The notes below the pieces were generated by a model, which searched no databases, was not told the DNA's origin, and was given only the letters and a program-made list of their open reading frames with translations. From Calliphora vicina (Eukaryota; Arthropoda; Insecta; Diptera; Calliphoridae), in assembly GCF_958450345.1 (NCBI RefSeq), contig NC_088780.1:36355667-36419666 (forward strand): a DNA stretch of 64,000 nucleotides, given 5' to 3'. Of the stretch, positions 33,945 to 45,729 are shown one piece after another. The position numbers were made by a program, and so were the translations under genes. Each line of letters begins with the position of its first letter. Positions within the stretch are counted from its first letter, which is position 1.

Positions 33945-34110
33945 TGAGATACCCCCACCTCCACTGTAATCAATAGGCTCTTCCAATCGACATTTTGTTC
34001 ACCATTTTGGTTTCACTACAGCAGTATTAGCCAAATTTTATCATATTTTACCTGGAGCCCCGAAGACATGTCTCCGAGCACCATCATCAGATCGACTTGT
34101 TCCTAAAACA
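33945..34110. repeat. Dispersed block shared with 37340-37555
   Basis: Shared words in order: 'tacccccacct', 'ggctcttccaat', 'gtttcac', 'ttagccaaatttt', 'ggagccccga', 'tgtctccgagcac' and 'atcgac'. Both copies sit beside LTR-family sequence, so it may be retrotransposon interior. No frame with a known motif. Confidence 0.55.
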
Positions 34111-36110
34111 AACACATTCCAATCCGAAGGTACACCTTCGAACATCCTTACAAAATAACATAATATTATGTAGAGGAAAACATTATATAAAACATATTTC
34201 AGTCAAAGTGGTTAGTAATTTAACCAGAAAAAGTACATTGGTCTCGTGAAATCGAAAGATATCGGTTTTATATTCAATCTTTTTAGAATTAATTTTTTTA
34301 TGGATTAAACAAAAAATTACATTGGTTTTCATAAGTCAAATGTACCTTTTTTGTCGTTTTCAAAACCGATTCCGATAATGATTGGATTCTATGACAACCC
34401 CGTCTATTACCTTATTTATCAAAGAGTATAGTATAAAATATTCCTATATTTGCACAAGCCAACCAAACAAACACTAGATAATAAAGTAACACTGAATGTG
34501 ATGAACAATAACCACTCTGACCTTTTTTATTGAATGCTGGAAGCCCCTTAGAAAAACTGAGGTTTACAATATTTTCAAATTAATATATTAATCTAAGCAG
34601 AGCCACCTGACGGCAAAATTTGGCCAAAAAACTTAAACTATGACTTAAAAAAATGTAATTGTTTAGCAAAATGCCAATAGAAGTCACTAAAAAAATTGTT
34701 TAAAGACTCTAGGAAAGGTGGTTAGAAAAGTGACCACTAAACCGAAAAGAGTTAAATTACTTTTTATGTAGCTGATCAAGTGACCAGTTAGGTAGCTAGT
34801 AGGGTAACTGACTCTATGTAAACGGTATGTGAATCCAATGCGTTAACTAATTTTGATCAGCTATTGAACAGTCTTATTGCAATCCAAAAGGAACAATTGA
34901 CAACCTGCGTGTTACTAGTAGCCACCCTAAATGATACGTAAAATCTCGGGTCAGTCTCCTAAAACTGCTGGAACACTATCTACTTGGTTGTAGGATAAAT
35001 GCATAGAAGTGAAGCAGAGAGTAATGTAAATGAGCAAAATTATACAAAACTCCACTCTTATCTGTTCAGACATTTTCATGAATTAGTTTTTTAACAACAG
35101 ATTTTGGTTTTTGGCTCTCAGTTACCCATCTAATTGTAAACTATGATCTTGGTTCTATCATATTTTAAATTTCCAAATCCTATGCTTTTCAAATCAATTG
35201 GAATATTTATGTCTGCTGTAGCGTATTGTTTATTTAATGAGATACCAAAAATGTTGTTTAAGAATTTAAGCATATACTTAAATTCAACAAATAGGCATTT
35301 AATAATGTCAAATGCTGTGATGTCGCAAATACAAATGACAGTGGGCTTATAACAAATCTTTGAGTCAACAATAATGATAAAATTTGTATACAAAATACTT
35401 TAAAACCTAAAATGGAACAATATAATGACGTACAATTGAAACTAAAATTAGACTATATTACGATCTTGCTGATAAATTGGGACTATATTACGATACACGA
35501 CTAAAACTGAAAATAGCCATTATAAAATTTATATTTTGCTCATAAGAATTATTAATTTAGTTAATTTTTAACTTGCACCTCATTTTGTACGCCACAGCAT
35601 TGTCTGCATTGTAGAAATAAAATTCTCAACCCAACCTCAGTAACCAAATAATTGTGTACTTTTTTTGACAAGAAATTGAAAAATATGTTAGACATATAAA
35701 TTCAAGTAACAAACAGCCAATTTAGCAAACCGCTTAAAGGCAAAATGTATGTGTTTTATATCCTTTTTCGGTTTATTAAGTATGTATGTATGTGTAAAGC
35801 AATATGTTGGTAAGAATATGTACATATATGTTTCTCTACATTAAAGGCACGATTAGATTTATGCAAATTAAACGAAAGCTAAAATGGTGTTAAAGAATTT
35901 AAAAATTGTGTCAACACAAAAAAAAAACACAAGAAATGTCAAAAAAAATTATATAATGAAATGAATTTGGAAACATTTCAAGAAATTATAAAAAAAAGAA
36001 TATTAAAGTTGAAACAAAATTGCGAAAAACTTGCATAAACAATTTAAAAACTTTATAATGGGAATAAGAATTTAAAGAGGTTTTAGTTAAAAAGTGTTTT
36101 AAATATTTTT
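34111..36110. other. Mainly unique DNA without recognised gene
   Basis: Opposed frames of 87 (minus) and 69 (plus) codons at 35130-35393 have no recognisable domain. An A-rich segment lies at 35910-36000. Nothing else is supported. Confidence 0.45.
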
Positions 36111-36490
36111 CAAAGATTTGGGCTAATTTTAACCAAGTGCCATTAAGGGTTATTTCTATTTTTGAGCTGTTTTTATAAATACTAGACTTCTTCCTATATT
36201 TTTCTTAAGTTTCATCAAAATCGGCCCAAAAATATCTATCTTTAAATTAGAAATTCCAAATATTGAAAAACTTTACCTTTGACCTTCGCGATTTAAGGTT
36301 TAACGTTTTCGAATTTTGGTAAAACTTTCAAAGTATATTTAGAATTATCTGGTCTATAATATTCTGAATAACTTGAAATTCATAACAGTTAAGAAATAGA
36401 GCTCATTTTCCAAAAATATCAAATAATTAGTTTTTCTCAAAATAGAGTTTTGAAACTGCCGTTAAAAAAAATTATTTTTTTTTGTTCATA

Positions 36491-36981
36491 CACGCAGAGA
36501 AAAAATATAATTGGGCATGGTTACTGTAACCATTTATATAGTGTTACAAGATTTGTAACAATATTATAGTCACAGTAACCATTTACATGATTGTGGTAAC
36601 CATAATATGGTTAACTTACGATTCACATGATTGTCTCAACCATATATATGGTTACAGTAAACATATATATGTTTGTGGCAACCATATTTATGATGAATAA
36701 TTTAATCATAATATGTTGTTCTCAGATTATGATAAGCATTAAGCCGAGAGCACCATAATATGATAAGTCCTTCATCATATAAATGGTTGTCACAAACATA
36801 TATGTATATGTTTACTGTAACCATATATATGGTTGAGACAATCATGTGAATCGTAAGTTAACCATATTATGGTTACCACAATCATGTAAATGGTTACTGT
36901 GACTATAATATAGTTAAAAAACTTGTAACAATATTGAAATGGTTACAGTAACCATGTCCAACTATATTTTTTCACTGCGTG
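36491..36981. mobile_element. 491-bp foldback MITE with TA target duplication
   Basis: The whole element is an inverted repeat centred near 36736. The ends are CACGCAGAGAAAAAATATA and, inverted, CACGCAGTGAAAAAATATA. The arms repeat 'ggttactgtaacc', itself palindromic. TA occurs on both sides (36489-36490 and 36982-36983). The related D-family copy at 3525 reads cata-cctgcgaatagg with no insert, which fixes the boundaries. TA duplication fits Tc1/mariner-like or other TA-targeting elements; the family is not identified. Confidence 0.85.
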
Positions 36982-37172
36982 TACTTGCGAATAGGTTAAC
37001 GGTATCCTACGAAGACAAAAACTTATATACTACAAGTAAATATGGATATATTTTAAGTTAAGCTTTTATTTTAATATTTCTCAAAATATGTTAATTTTTT
37101 CTTGTAAATTTCTTGTTCCAGTTGCCTTAGACACTTTAATGGCCTGTCGAATTTTTAATAACTTTAACATTT

Positions 37173-37567
37173 TTTGATCATTTGATAGGAATGGGCTCAT
37201 TGTAAAGCAGAGAGAAGTTACATTATACATCCCAGGTAATCTAGCGTGATGAAAATTGTCTCTTAAGTATCTCTAAGTAATCTAGAGTGTAGTTACTTTA
37301 GCTATGTAGTTGAGACATTATCCAATTCTTTTATATCATTGGGTATACCCCCACCTTCTGTGTAATCAACCGGCTCTTCCAATGCACAACTTAGTTTCAC
37401 CACAGCAGTTTGGGTTAATAATTCACTAAGATTGGGTAGAAATTCATAAGTATTAGCCAAATTTGATCATATTTTAACTGGAGCCCCGATGGTATGTCTC
37501 CGAGCACTATCATCATATCGACCTGCTCCTAATATTCGTCGAGTGCAAGACTGCAGACACATTACCA
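37173..37567. repeat. LTR-associated fragment nested in D-family repeat
   Basis: The first half matches 32740-32825 and the second half 33945-34110, joined together. It is bounded by D-family sequence on both sides (taacattttttgatca on the left, ttttttttaccaattt on the right). Confidence 0.6.
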
Positions 37568-37870
37568 TTTTTTTTTACCAATTTCGGGGTTTTATGTCTC
37601 ATTAGAACAACAATTACGTACACATTTCTATTCTTTTAAATTAAATTGCAAAAGTAATTTGTTAATGGCAAAATTTTTACAAAAACTGAAAAAAAAAATG
37701 ATTTATTTTCCCTTGTAAATGCATCTCAAAATTTCAGAGGGCTTGTGGCACGTCGTAACTCCAACCGATTTACCTAAAATTTTTCAGGATGATTTTTTTT
37801 ACCAATGCTCACCAAACTGTGGGGTGAGACTGGCAAAAATCCAACTTTCGCTTATTAAGGGCCACCCTAA

Positions 37871-38544
37871 TAAGTACTCGTAGTAAAGTGAAATTATTTT
37901 ATAATTTTAACTCATTACTTTGTAATGCAAGTATATTAATATTTATCACTATCCCAGTTTTATCATTTAATTCACATTGTAAAAAATGAAATCTCTAAAC
38001 ATTTATTGGCATGTTCTTTTTTTCATTTTTATTTCAGTTAATGACATTTTTCTAAATAATACAACACTTACTTACTACTAAATACTTGCTTACTATTACG
38101 AGTACGTTATAATTTTTGCCCATTTTAGTTTATTTGCTTTCAGCTCAGGTTTTCATGTTGTTTGTATAAAAAGTTCTTATCGGTAATTTTTTTATAATGC
38201 CTCTAAAATGTGTGAAATGTACATATGTTGTTTCTATAAATGACTGGCTGACTGAATGTCTGCTTTCTGGGCACGTTGGCAGGCGGCCAAGCTGCCTCTG
38301 CCTATTCACGTTCTTATTTTATCCAAGAGATAAGAAAAACAACAAAAACTAAAAAGTTTTTTAGTTTTTTGTTATTTTCAAATTCAATTCATTGTTTATG
38401 TGTGTCTAAAGGTAAATAAGTAAATGGCTGCATTTGTTTAGTATTTGCTAAAGACTGGAAATAATATAATAAACAAATTTAAAATAGTGCACAGGTAAAA
38501 AAGAGCTTTAGAATCAAAAATTAAATTTAAAAATTTCCTTATAT
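37871..38544. other. Unique stretch, partly less AT-rich
   Basis: 38250-38310 (gggcacgttggcaggcggcc) is among the most GC-rich patches outside transposon ends. No gene or RNA fold is recognised. Confidence 0.4.
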
Positions 38545-38720
38545 AATATGAATAAAAACAAAAGTGCAATATTAGTCTCTGCCGAATCTTATTTACCATT
38601 CACCAAAGTTTTATATTTTAAAATCAAAATTTTTAAATATTTTTGGGTAAAAAATTTTAAATTTTTCTTTTATTTATTAGTGAAACAAATTTTAAAACAG
38701 TTTTAGCAGAAAAATATGAT
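38545..38720 (+). mobile_element. Degraded Helitron-like 5' end
   Basis: 'tctgccgaatcttattta', 'ccattcacca' and 'tttttaaatatttttgggtaa' follow the family order, with the left half of the hairpin lost. Confidence 0.5.
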
Positions 38721-38944
38721 ATTTACCTTAAACACTCAAACAAGTTCCATCTTCAAAATAATTTTCCTGGAAAAAATATAGAAAAAGAGAAAATTAGTTA
38801 TACATGCTGTTAATGAAAATTAAATTGCTAGAATTAAGAAACAAATCTGCTTAAATGGCTGTTTAGAAGTATATTTTCATGAGACCAGTGTTACACAAAA
38901 TAGAGTAAAGTTATGTCAAGCTATTATGCTCTAGAAATGAAACC

Positions 38945-39478
38945 TTCTAGTTTTGTCCGTTAGATAATTCATGTTGCAGTCATTCATCATATGCGATATT
39001 AAAGTAAACATCCACTGTATTATAAAGTGTGTAATATAAGTGTGTGTATTAAAATCAGGTACTGAAAATAATAATTATTCCTGAAATTTCCAAGGAAAAT
39101 ATCGGATACCCATCTCAAACATACGATTCTGATTGTTTTAAACTATATTTTCATAAAATAACATGCTTTTTAAATTTTTAATTTTTTTTTTATTGCAGAA
39201 ATATTTGTTACGTTTTGATTATTATTTTTTTTGTCAGACCATGAATTTTTTTTGGCTGATATAAAAAATAAATATTGAGTTTTAAAAGGTATGTTTTTTT
39301 CAACAAAGTACTGAATTAATTTTCTAAATCTGTTCTAAATATGTCCTTTAATATAAACCTTTTGATAAATTTAAATAAAGATTTATTACAATTTTAAACT
39401 ACTAAACTGCTTGTATTTGCAATCAAAAGTATCCGGTTTATTTAAAAGAAATAAACCACCGTTTTTAAAAGGTAAAAA
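38945..39478 (+). repeat. LTR-family fragment, plus orientation
   Basis: It begins 'ttttgtccgttagataattc' (as at 15658) and ends 'aataaaccaccgtttttaaa'. About 200 bases of foreign AT-rich sequence lie between these anchors compared with the 15.6-kb copy. Confidence 0.5.
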
Positions 39479-39724
39479 TGTACAATATTTTTTTGTTCTA
39501 CATCCAATATTTCGATTTGTTACAAAGGGTGGTGGTGGGTATAACAACTAAAAAAAAACTTGGGGACCGATTTTAAATAGGCAGATTTAGAGAAAGTTTA
39601 GTTTTTGGTCACAAATTTTTTCTTTAAAAAATATTTCGAAGAATATTCCCTAATATTATTATTTTCAGATTATTTCTTGGGGTTGCAATTTTAGTATTTA
39701 ACGGACCTAATGGGAAACAAGTAA

Positions 39725-40173
39725 AGCTACGTTTCCGCATACACCGTAATTGGCACCGAAAACGAAATTCCATACATTTGCACCGAAAAAAAATTCGTTT
39801 CAGAAATCGGCAACGAAAATTGGGAACGGAACGGCACCGATCAGTAACGAAAAGCCTGTCATTTGGGGCCGGAACGAAAATAACTTCAAGTAAAATTATT
39901 TTTTATTTCAAATTTAAAGAAAATCAAAATGAATAAAAAAAAATAAATTTTCTTTATTGGAAGAGGAAAAAATAATAGATTTTGTCAAAAATAATGAAAT
40001 TCTATTTAATGTGCGACATTCAAAATTAAAAAATAAATTCGTTTCTGTTTTATGCCGCAACGCACCCAACTGAAACGAAAACAATTCAGAAACGAGACGG
40101 TGTCGAACACCAACGTTTTTCAGTTTCAGTTTTCGTTATCGGCGCCGATTACGGAGTATGAGGAAACCCAGCT
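39725..40173 (+). mobile_element. PIF/Harbinger-like element, 449 bp, TSD TAA
   Basis: The ends AGCTACGTTTCCGCATAC and, inverted, AGCTGGGTTTCCTCATAC extend to about 40 bases including 'ccgtaat'. TAA on both sides (39722-39724, 40174-40176) is the 3-bp TWA duplication typical of this superfamily. The subterminal regions are full of 'accgaaaacgaa' motifs. The interior has a MADF-like fragment but no transposase. Confidence 0.85.
39948..40073 (+). pseudogene. MADF-like (Harbinger accessory ORF) fragment
   Basis: The frame from 39948 reads 'FSLLEEEKIIDFVKNNEILF', then 'NVRHSKLKNK', and stops at 40071. This matches the start of MADF/Myb-SANT-like domains (EE.LI..V..NP.LY...H..YK.K), which PIF/Harbinger elements often encode as a second DNA-binding protein. 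A plausible start codon (39930) is one frame away, so at least one frameshift is present. About 42 codons survive, half a domain. Confidence 0.65.
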
Positions 40174-40585
40174 TAAGAGAGCTATATTCGGCTGTGCCGA
40201 TTCTTATATACCTTTCACCAAATTATACTTAAAAATATTTTTATTTAAACAAAACTAATTTTTTTTTATATTTATGACAAAAAAATGTATGATGAAAAAA
40301 AAATTCGGGTTAAAAAATATTTTTCCCGATTTTGACCCATTGTAGGTCTCAACTTACTATAGCCTTATATACATCGTAGCAATGGACTTTGAAATATCTA
40401 TCATTAGATATCCATATTGTCTATATTAATGACTTAGTAATCCAGATATAGATCAAAAATCGAGGTTGTCCTGGTATTTTCCTTATATCTCAGACATTTG
40501 TGGAACGATTTTGTTTTCCCGATATTAAATAGAAACCGAGCCGGAAAAATTCCACTCATGGCGAAGGGTATAATAATACTAAAAT

Positions 40586-41535
40586 ATCTTATTATATACC
40601 TAAATAACACTGTAGAACACCAAAAAAAATTACGAGGTCCGACCAATAAATTTTAGTAGAAAAGACAAAAAAAAAAGACACGTGAATCGGCGTTTAAGTT
40701 AAAGTTAAAGTTTCCCAACTCTGGCACATTCTTATTGTTAATCGTCATAAGAAACCATGTGATCCTTACATTTTAGGTCGATACTTTTAAAATCGATGTC
40801 TTCCGATCAGGATGAAATTTGCAACAAGATTAGTTCTATTGAATAGTAATTCAGACACAATTTTTCAAGATCGGTCGAGAACTCTCTGAGTAAGAGGGGT
40901 CAAAATTAGACATTTTGTCAAAGCAGGTGGTTTTTCTCATCCATGTAACTTATTACCTTTTGTTCTTAGCAAAATGTGTCCCAAATAGTTTAGATAGTTA
41001 TATGTTCAATCTTTCGAAACAAAAAAATAAAAAAAATAAGTTTTGACACTTATTTTCCGAAATGAAAAACTTTTTTAAAAAAAATTAGAAAATATGTTCA
41101 TAACATTTATCTGCTTTACTTAAAGGAAGTACTAAAAAGTTAAATACTAGATTAACCATGTCAGAAAATGGACATTGTTGGTTCTATATTTGTCCATTTG
41201 TAGTTTAATATATTCTGCCCCTGAGCCTTAAGCTTCGTAATTTTATTAGCACTTTAATTTTTCACTATCAATATGACATAATATATTTTTTTTGGTTTTA
41301 CTACTTTATTATCAACGGGAAAAAAATTGATTATGCGTAGAGTTTTCATATGGTAATCTTTGTCGCAATTGCTCAATTTTGTCGTTTAATTTTTCGTATT
41401 ATTTTTGTCATAATCTTCAATAATTAAAACGTTCTTTATTTTATCTCTCATTCATCAAACTAGTATGAAAAATGTGTCAAAAACATTAAACAATTTTCAA
41501 TTGGCGACGATAATGGATCAAATTCCTTGAATTTT
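40586..41535. other. Unassigned stretch
   Basis: No gene or repeat family is recognised. Any left end of the hAT element below has not been located here. Confidence 0.4.
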
Positions 41536-41539
41536 AAAT

Positions 41540-41965
41540 CAGAAAACAGCAAATGATTTATTTACCTTTTGTACTTTGTGCAATACTGGTTTTAAAAAAA
41601 GATGGTACGCCAAATTATAATCAGTGTATTAATTACTTAAAAGTTTGGCTTTTTAGAATTGCTGGTTTGACGAAATTAAAACAAAATGGGTTTTAACTCG
41701 AAGCATAGATCCACAAGACGTTTAACGGCTATTGATCGCCATCGAGTATCACAAGCCTTCAAGAGTTTGTGGGGCTCTTGTCCATTATATAATGATGAAT
41801 ATAATGTGTAATAACAATTTTGTCTTGAAAGAGAATTTGCTAGACATTTAAGCTTTCAGAAATAAAATACTCTATTTCATTTTGAACCACTTGATATTGG
41901 CAATTGTTATTTGTTCTTTTAATACTGCACAATTCTTGAGTATGTTGAAAAGCTAAATGAAAATC
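41540..41965 (-). pseudogene. hAT-type transposase, broken central fragment
   Basis: The minus-strand frame from 41965 is open through 'DFHLAFQHTQELC' and 'NEIEYFISESLN'. After one shift it reads 'ANSLSRQNCYYTLYSSLYN', then 'HKLLKACDTRWRSIAVKRL' and 'VDLCFELKP', and stops near 41690. Farther on, 'LKPVLHKVQKVNKSFAVF' appears in another frame. The segment with KACDTRW and the following helices is the familiar middle part of a group of insect hAT transposases, within the RNase-H-like region. There are at least two frameshifts and several stops; zinc finger and dimerisation ends are missing. A hAT-like terminus lies upstream at 42184 in a fitting orientation. Confidence 0.75.
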
Positions 41966-41999
41966 AGTAATGAATTAAAATGAAAATGGTTCACAAATA

Positions 42000-42184
42000 T
42001 AAATTTAGCCTTTTTATTTACACTTTAGTCTCGAAATTTTTAGCCTTTTTTAATTTCAAAAAAGGCTATTTTTAAATTAAGAAAAGGCTAGAAAAAAGCC
42101 ACGAAGCTAAAACCTAAATTTCGAGGCTAAAGAGTAAATAAAAAGGCTAAATTTAGCCTCAAAAAGGCTAAACTGGCAACACTG
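42000..42184. mobile_element. hAT-like terminus with internal hairpin of AGGCTAAA motifs
   Basis: The right boundary 'aactggcaacactg' is, inverted, CAGTGTTGCCAGTTTAGCC, a classical hAT end. Inward, about eight copies of aggcta/tagcct form a hairpin: 42001-42040 pairs with 42112-42158 (aaatttagcctttttattta on the left arm). The matching opposite end was not found, so a target duplication cannot be tested. Confidence 0.65.
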
Positions 42185-42199
42185 TATACTATCCACACC

Positions 42200-42720
42200 A
42201 GGAGCGGGTTTATCGGAGCCCTTTACAAAATAATTAAGAACATTTTTGGCCATCTAAAATAGTTTACTTTATTTTGATATCGATTTAAGAATTTTTGCTC
42301 TAAAATTTAATTTTATATAAAAAATAGGCCTTATTTGAGTGGACATGGTCCCCTCCGTATCAACAATTTTTAAACATATTTTCATTTAAAATATTAAGTG
42401 TAATGTATAAAAGTATAAAATCCTAACACATCCTTTTTGATATTTTTTAGATAACTTAAAAATAAAAAAAGTACTTTTTTCCCAAAAACTAGCGAAAAAT
42501 CGCCTTTTTAAATTTTTTTAATTTAAATACATATAACTTTGGAGTCAGTAACGATTTTTAAATAACTCTTTTTTGTTTGATATATACATTTGTTGTTAGT
42601 CCGACAATTGCGGAAAACAGTTTTTTCTAGGATATCAAGAAATTTCAAGTCGATCCGAGTATCCAATTAAGAGATACAGCATTTTGAAAATTCAAAACAT
42701 ACCCAGGTATGTTGCCGTTG
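42200..42720 (+). repeat. Diverged CACAGTG-family relative
   Basis: 'aaatacatataactttggag', 'catttgttgttagtccga' and 'aaacatacccagg' follow the order seen at 28660-29030 and 12460-12920. The terminal heptamer is missing. Confidence 0.5.
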
Positions 42721-44570
42721 ACATAAAGTTAAGAGTTTTTTTAGTCTGTTAGTGAAATTCGACTGGGATATAAGTATATCAAAATAAATATTTTTATATT
42801 TCACTAGAATTCAAAGTAAAGGATATTTAATGTTTAAACATAAATATTATTAAATTTCATCTTTCCGTTTTCCAAATTCATGGCAAAATTCTCCCAAAGT
42901 ACATTTTAATTAAGGAAAATTTAATTTCTGCTCAACTCATTAAAGGTATAAAAGACAATATTTGCTTTTTCTGTGTAATAATGTTTTTCTACATAATTAC
43001 TAATACGATGACATTGCTCACACTCATCAAGTGATTCACTTTAAGGAAGTGCTTTTACTCATTTCTTGTTTTTTTTTTTCAATTTCCAAAAAGTCTTCAT
43101 TAGAAGACTTAGACTTTGTGTAACACATATAAATTTCTTTTTAAAAGCTTTCCATTTTATATGTTTGCTCTTCCTTCCAGTAGGACATGTCATGTTTAGA
43201 TTTGGTGTAGACTTGTAATAGGAAAAAGACTTTATAGACCATAAAAAGGAGAAAAATTGTTTGACTTTGTACCTTTATGACATTTTAATAAATTTAATTA
43301 AATTTCTTTTAATTTAATAAAATAAATCTACACCTACTTGCAAGAACGTATGTCTGAGTAATTGCTGGTTTCTGTGTGTTTGAATAAATTCATTAAACAC
43401 TTTAAAAACACTGGTGTGGTTAAAAATCGTAGAGAGTTTGTAGTTTCAATTAAGCTAATAAATAAAACACACAATATTCTAGTTAAGTTAGTTTGAGAAC
43501 TCAGAAATTTGAAACGATTTATTTCTAAGTGGCCCTTATTATCTGTTGCTATTTATTCACTCTTGTCTGTCAGTAAATTAGCTTCCAATAGTGTCATCTC
43601 CCATACGAGATTCGATACTGATACTGGCATACAATATGTTTCAAATTAGGTAGCATACATATGTGTATATTTATGACTATACATTATGGTGACCCTTATT
43701 TTGAATTTTTTCATTTAGATTTTTGATATAAAAGGACTAAAATAGTTCTCCATCATCTAACAAATGAATGATGTTATTAACATTGTTTATAATATAACAA
43801 CATAAACTGCGATGTAGCTTTAAAAAGCTCAAGGTGATCATTGCTGAAATTAAACAATTGAGTGATTCTGGAAATCGCTAGAAGATGGCGCTGGTATGTA
43901 CAAATACTGGTAGCACTAGGTATCAGTTCAGCCTTAGTTCAGCATTTAGTTTTTAAATGAGGGAGAACAAGTTCAGACCTTGGCAGCATCGAAAGTCTAA
44001 AAAACTTAAATCAGGCCCACTCTAATGTTGCTATACACTAACATTCTTAAATATATATCAGTATATAAAATCTTTTCATATTTAACAAACAATCCCATTC
44101 ACATATTTAAATACATACGAGTAAAATAAAATGCTCTTATGGCACTTATAATGCCTGTATTTGCCATCAAGATGTACTTTAGATGATGAAAATACAAAAA
44201 ACCCAACATACTCAAGTGTTTTTGTTGATATATTAGTGTACTTATAAGTATGTAATCGAGTATATATACTTGAGTTCGTATTTGTCTTTCAGTGAAAATA
44301 AATAAAACTACTGTTCAGATTCAGCAATATTAAAGCAAATATTAAAAGTTAAACAAATACGCACACATACTCTATGATTATAAAGATTATGCTGGATATA
44401 CATACAATATATAGAGACACAAACGATGAATTTTCTTTTTAAATATTTTTATGAATACTTGATGATGGCAACAAGTTAGAAAAATAAAGAACACAGGCCA
44501 CCTACACAAGCACAAAATGTATTAAATTGCACTATGGCTTGAAAACAAACAAAAAAATAAATCAAGTTTT
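42721..44570. other. Unique stretch, possible D-like MITE at about 43690-44030
   Basis: 'ggtgacccttattttgaatt' near 43690 and 'caggcccactctaatg' near 44013 resemble loosely the two ends of a GGGTGGC-type element. The rest is unassigned. Confidence 0.35.
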
Positions 44571-44576
44571 AAAAAT

Positions 44577-45729
44577 AAGTTCTAGTTCAGTTCTAGTTCA
44601 GTTCTAGTTCAGTTCTAGTTCAGTTCTAGTTCAGTTCTAGTTCAGTTCTAGTTCAGTTCTAGTTCAGTTCTAGTTCAGTTCTAGTTCAGTTCTAGTTCAG
44701 TTCTAGTTCAGTTCTAGTTCAGTTCTAGTTCAGTTCTAGTTCAGTTCTAGTTCAGTTCTAGTTCAGTTCTAGTTCAGTTCTAGTTCAGTTCTAGTTCAGT
44801 TCTAGTTCAGTTCTAGTTCAGTTCTAGTTCAGTTCTAGTTCAGTTCTAGTTCAGTTCTAGTTCAGTTCTAGTTCAGTTCTAGTTCAGTTCTAGTTCTAGT
44901 TCAGTTCTAGTTCTAGTTCAGTTCTAGTTCAGTTCTAGTTCAGTTCTAGTTCAGTTCTAGTTCAGTTCTAGTTCAGTTCTAGTTCAGTTCTAGTTCAGTT
45001 CTAGTTCAGTTCTAGTTCAGTTCTAGTTCAGTTCTAGTTCAGTTCTAGTTCAGTTCTAGTTCAGTTCTAGTTCAGTTCTAGTTCAGTTCTAGTTCAGTTC
45101 TAGTTCAGTTCTAGTTCAGTTCTAGTTCAGTTCTAGTTCAGTTCTAGTTCAGTTCTAGTTCAGTTCTAGTTCAGTTCTAGTTCAGTTCTAGTTCAGTTCT
45201 AGTTCAGTTCTAGTTCAGTTCTAGTTCAGTTCTAGTTCAGTTCTAGTTCAGTTCTAGTTCAGTTCTAGTTCAGTTCTAGTTCAGTTCTAGTTCAGTTCTA
45301 GTTCAGTTCTAGTTCAGTTCTAGTTCAGTTCTAGTTCAGTTCTAGTTCAGTTCTAGTTCAGTTCTAGTTCAGTTCTAGTTCAGTTCTAGTTCAGTTCTAG
45401 TTCAGTTCTAGTTCAGTTCTAGTTCAGTTCTAGTTCAGTTCTAGTTCAGTTCTAGTTCAGTTCTAGTTCAGTTCTAGTTCAGTTCTAGTTCAGTTCTAGT
45501 TCAGTTCTAGTTCAGTTCTAGTTCAGTTCTAGTTCAGTTCTAGTTCAGTTCTAGTTCAGTTCTAGTTCAGTTCTAGTTCAGTTCTAGTTCAGTTCTAGTT
45601 CAGTTCTAGTTCAGTTCTAGTTCAGTTCTAGTTCAGTTCTAGTTCAGTTCTAGTTCAGTTCTAGTTCAGTTCTAGTTCAGTTCTAGTTCAGTTCTAGGTT
45701 TGTTCTAGTTCAGTTCTAGTTCAGTTCTA
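44577..45729 (+). repeat. 11-bp satellite array, about 105 units (TTCTAGTTCAG)
   Basis: The array is almost perfectly uniform. Exceptions are two units with an extra TTCTAG near 44890-44920 and a few changed bases in the last 40 bases (ggtttg, acttctgctcag). The unit is about one helical turn. It encodes nothing specific. The true length in the genome may differ, since such arrays collapse in assemblies. Confidence 0.95.

Larger units (their letters stand above)
36115..37870 (-). repeat. D-family repeat, interrupted twice
   Basis: The right end is 'cttattaagggccaccctaa' and the body aligns with 3160-3900 (left arm) and 7586-8540. It is interrupted by a foldback at 36491-36981 and by an LTR-associated fragment at 37173-37567; the D sequence resumes on the far side of each (cttgcgaataggttaacgg; tttttaccaatttcggg). 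No coding frame. Confidence 0.6.
39712..40585 (+). mobile_element. Helitron-like copy interrupted by a PIF/Harbinger element
   Basis: The first bases 'gggaaacaagtaa' are followed by the insert at 39725-40173. The copy resumes at 40174 as 'taagagagctatattcgg' with the intact hairpin ATTCGGC-TGT-GCCGAT(T). It ends 'ccactcatggcgaagggta' after an internal deletion of the gacggacatgg core. Joining the flanks restores the family's exact 5' end. Confidence 0.85.

Noticed and set aside
35130..35393. Opposed frames of 87 and 69 codons
   Set aside because: Frames on both strands of the same segment without any known domain.
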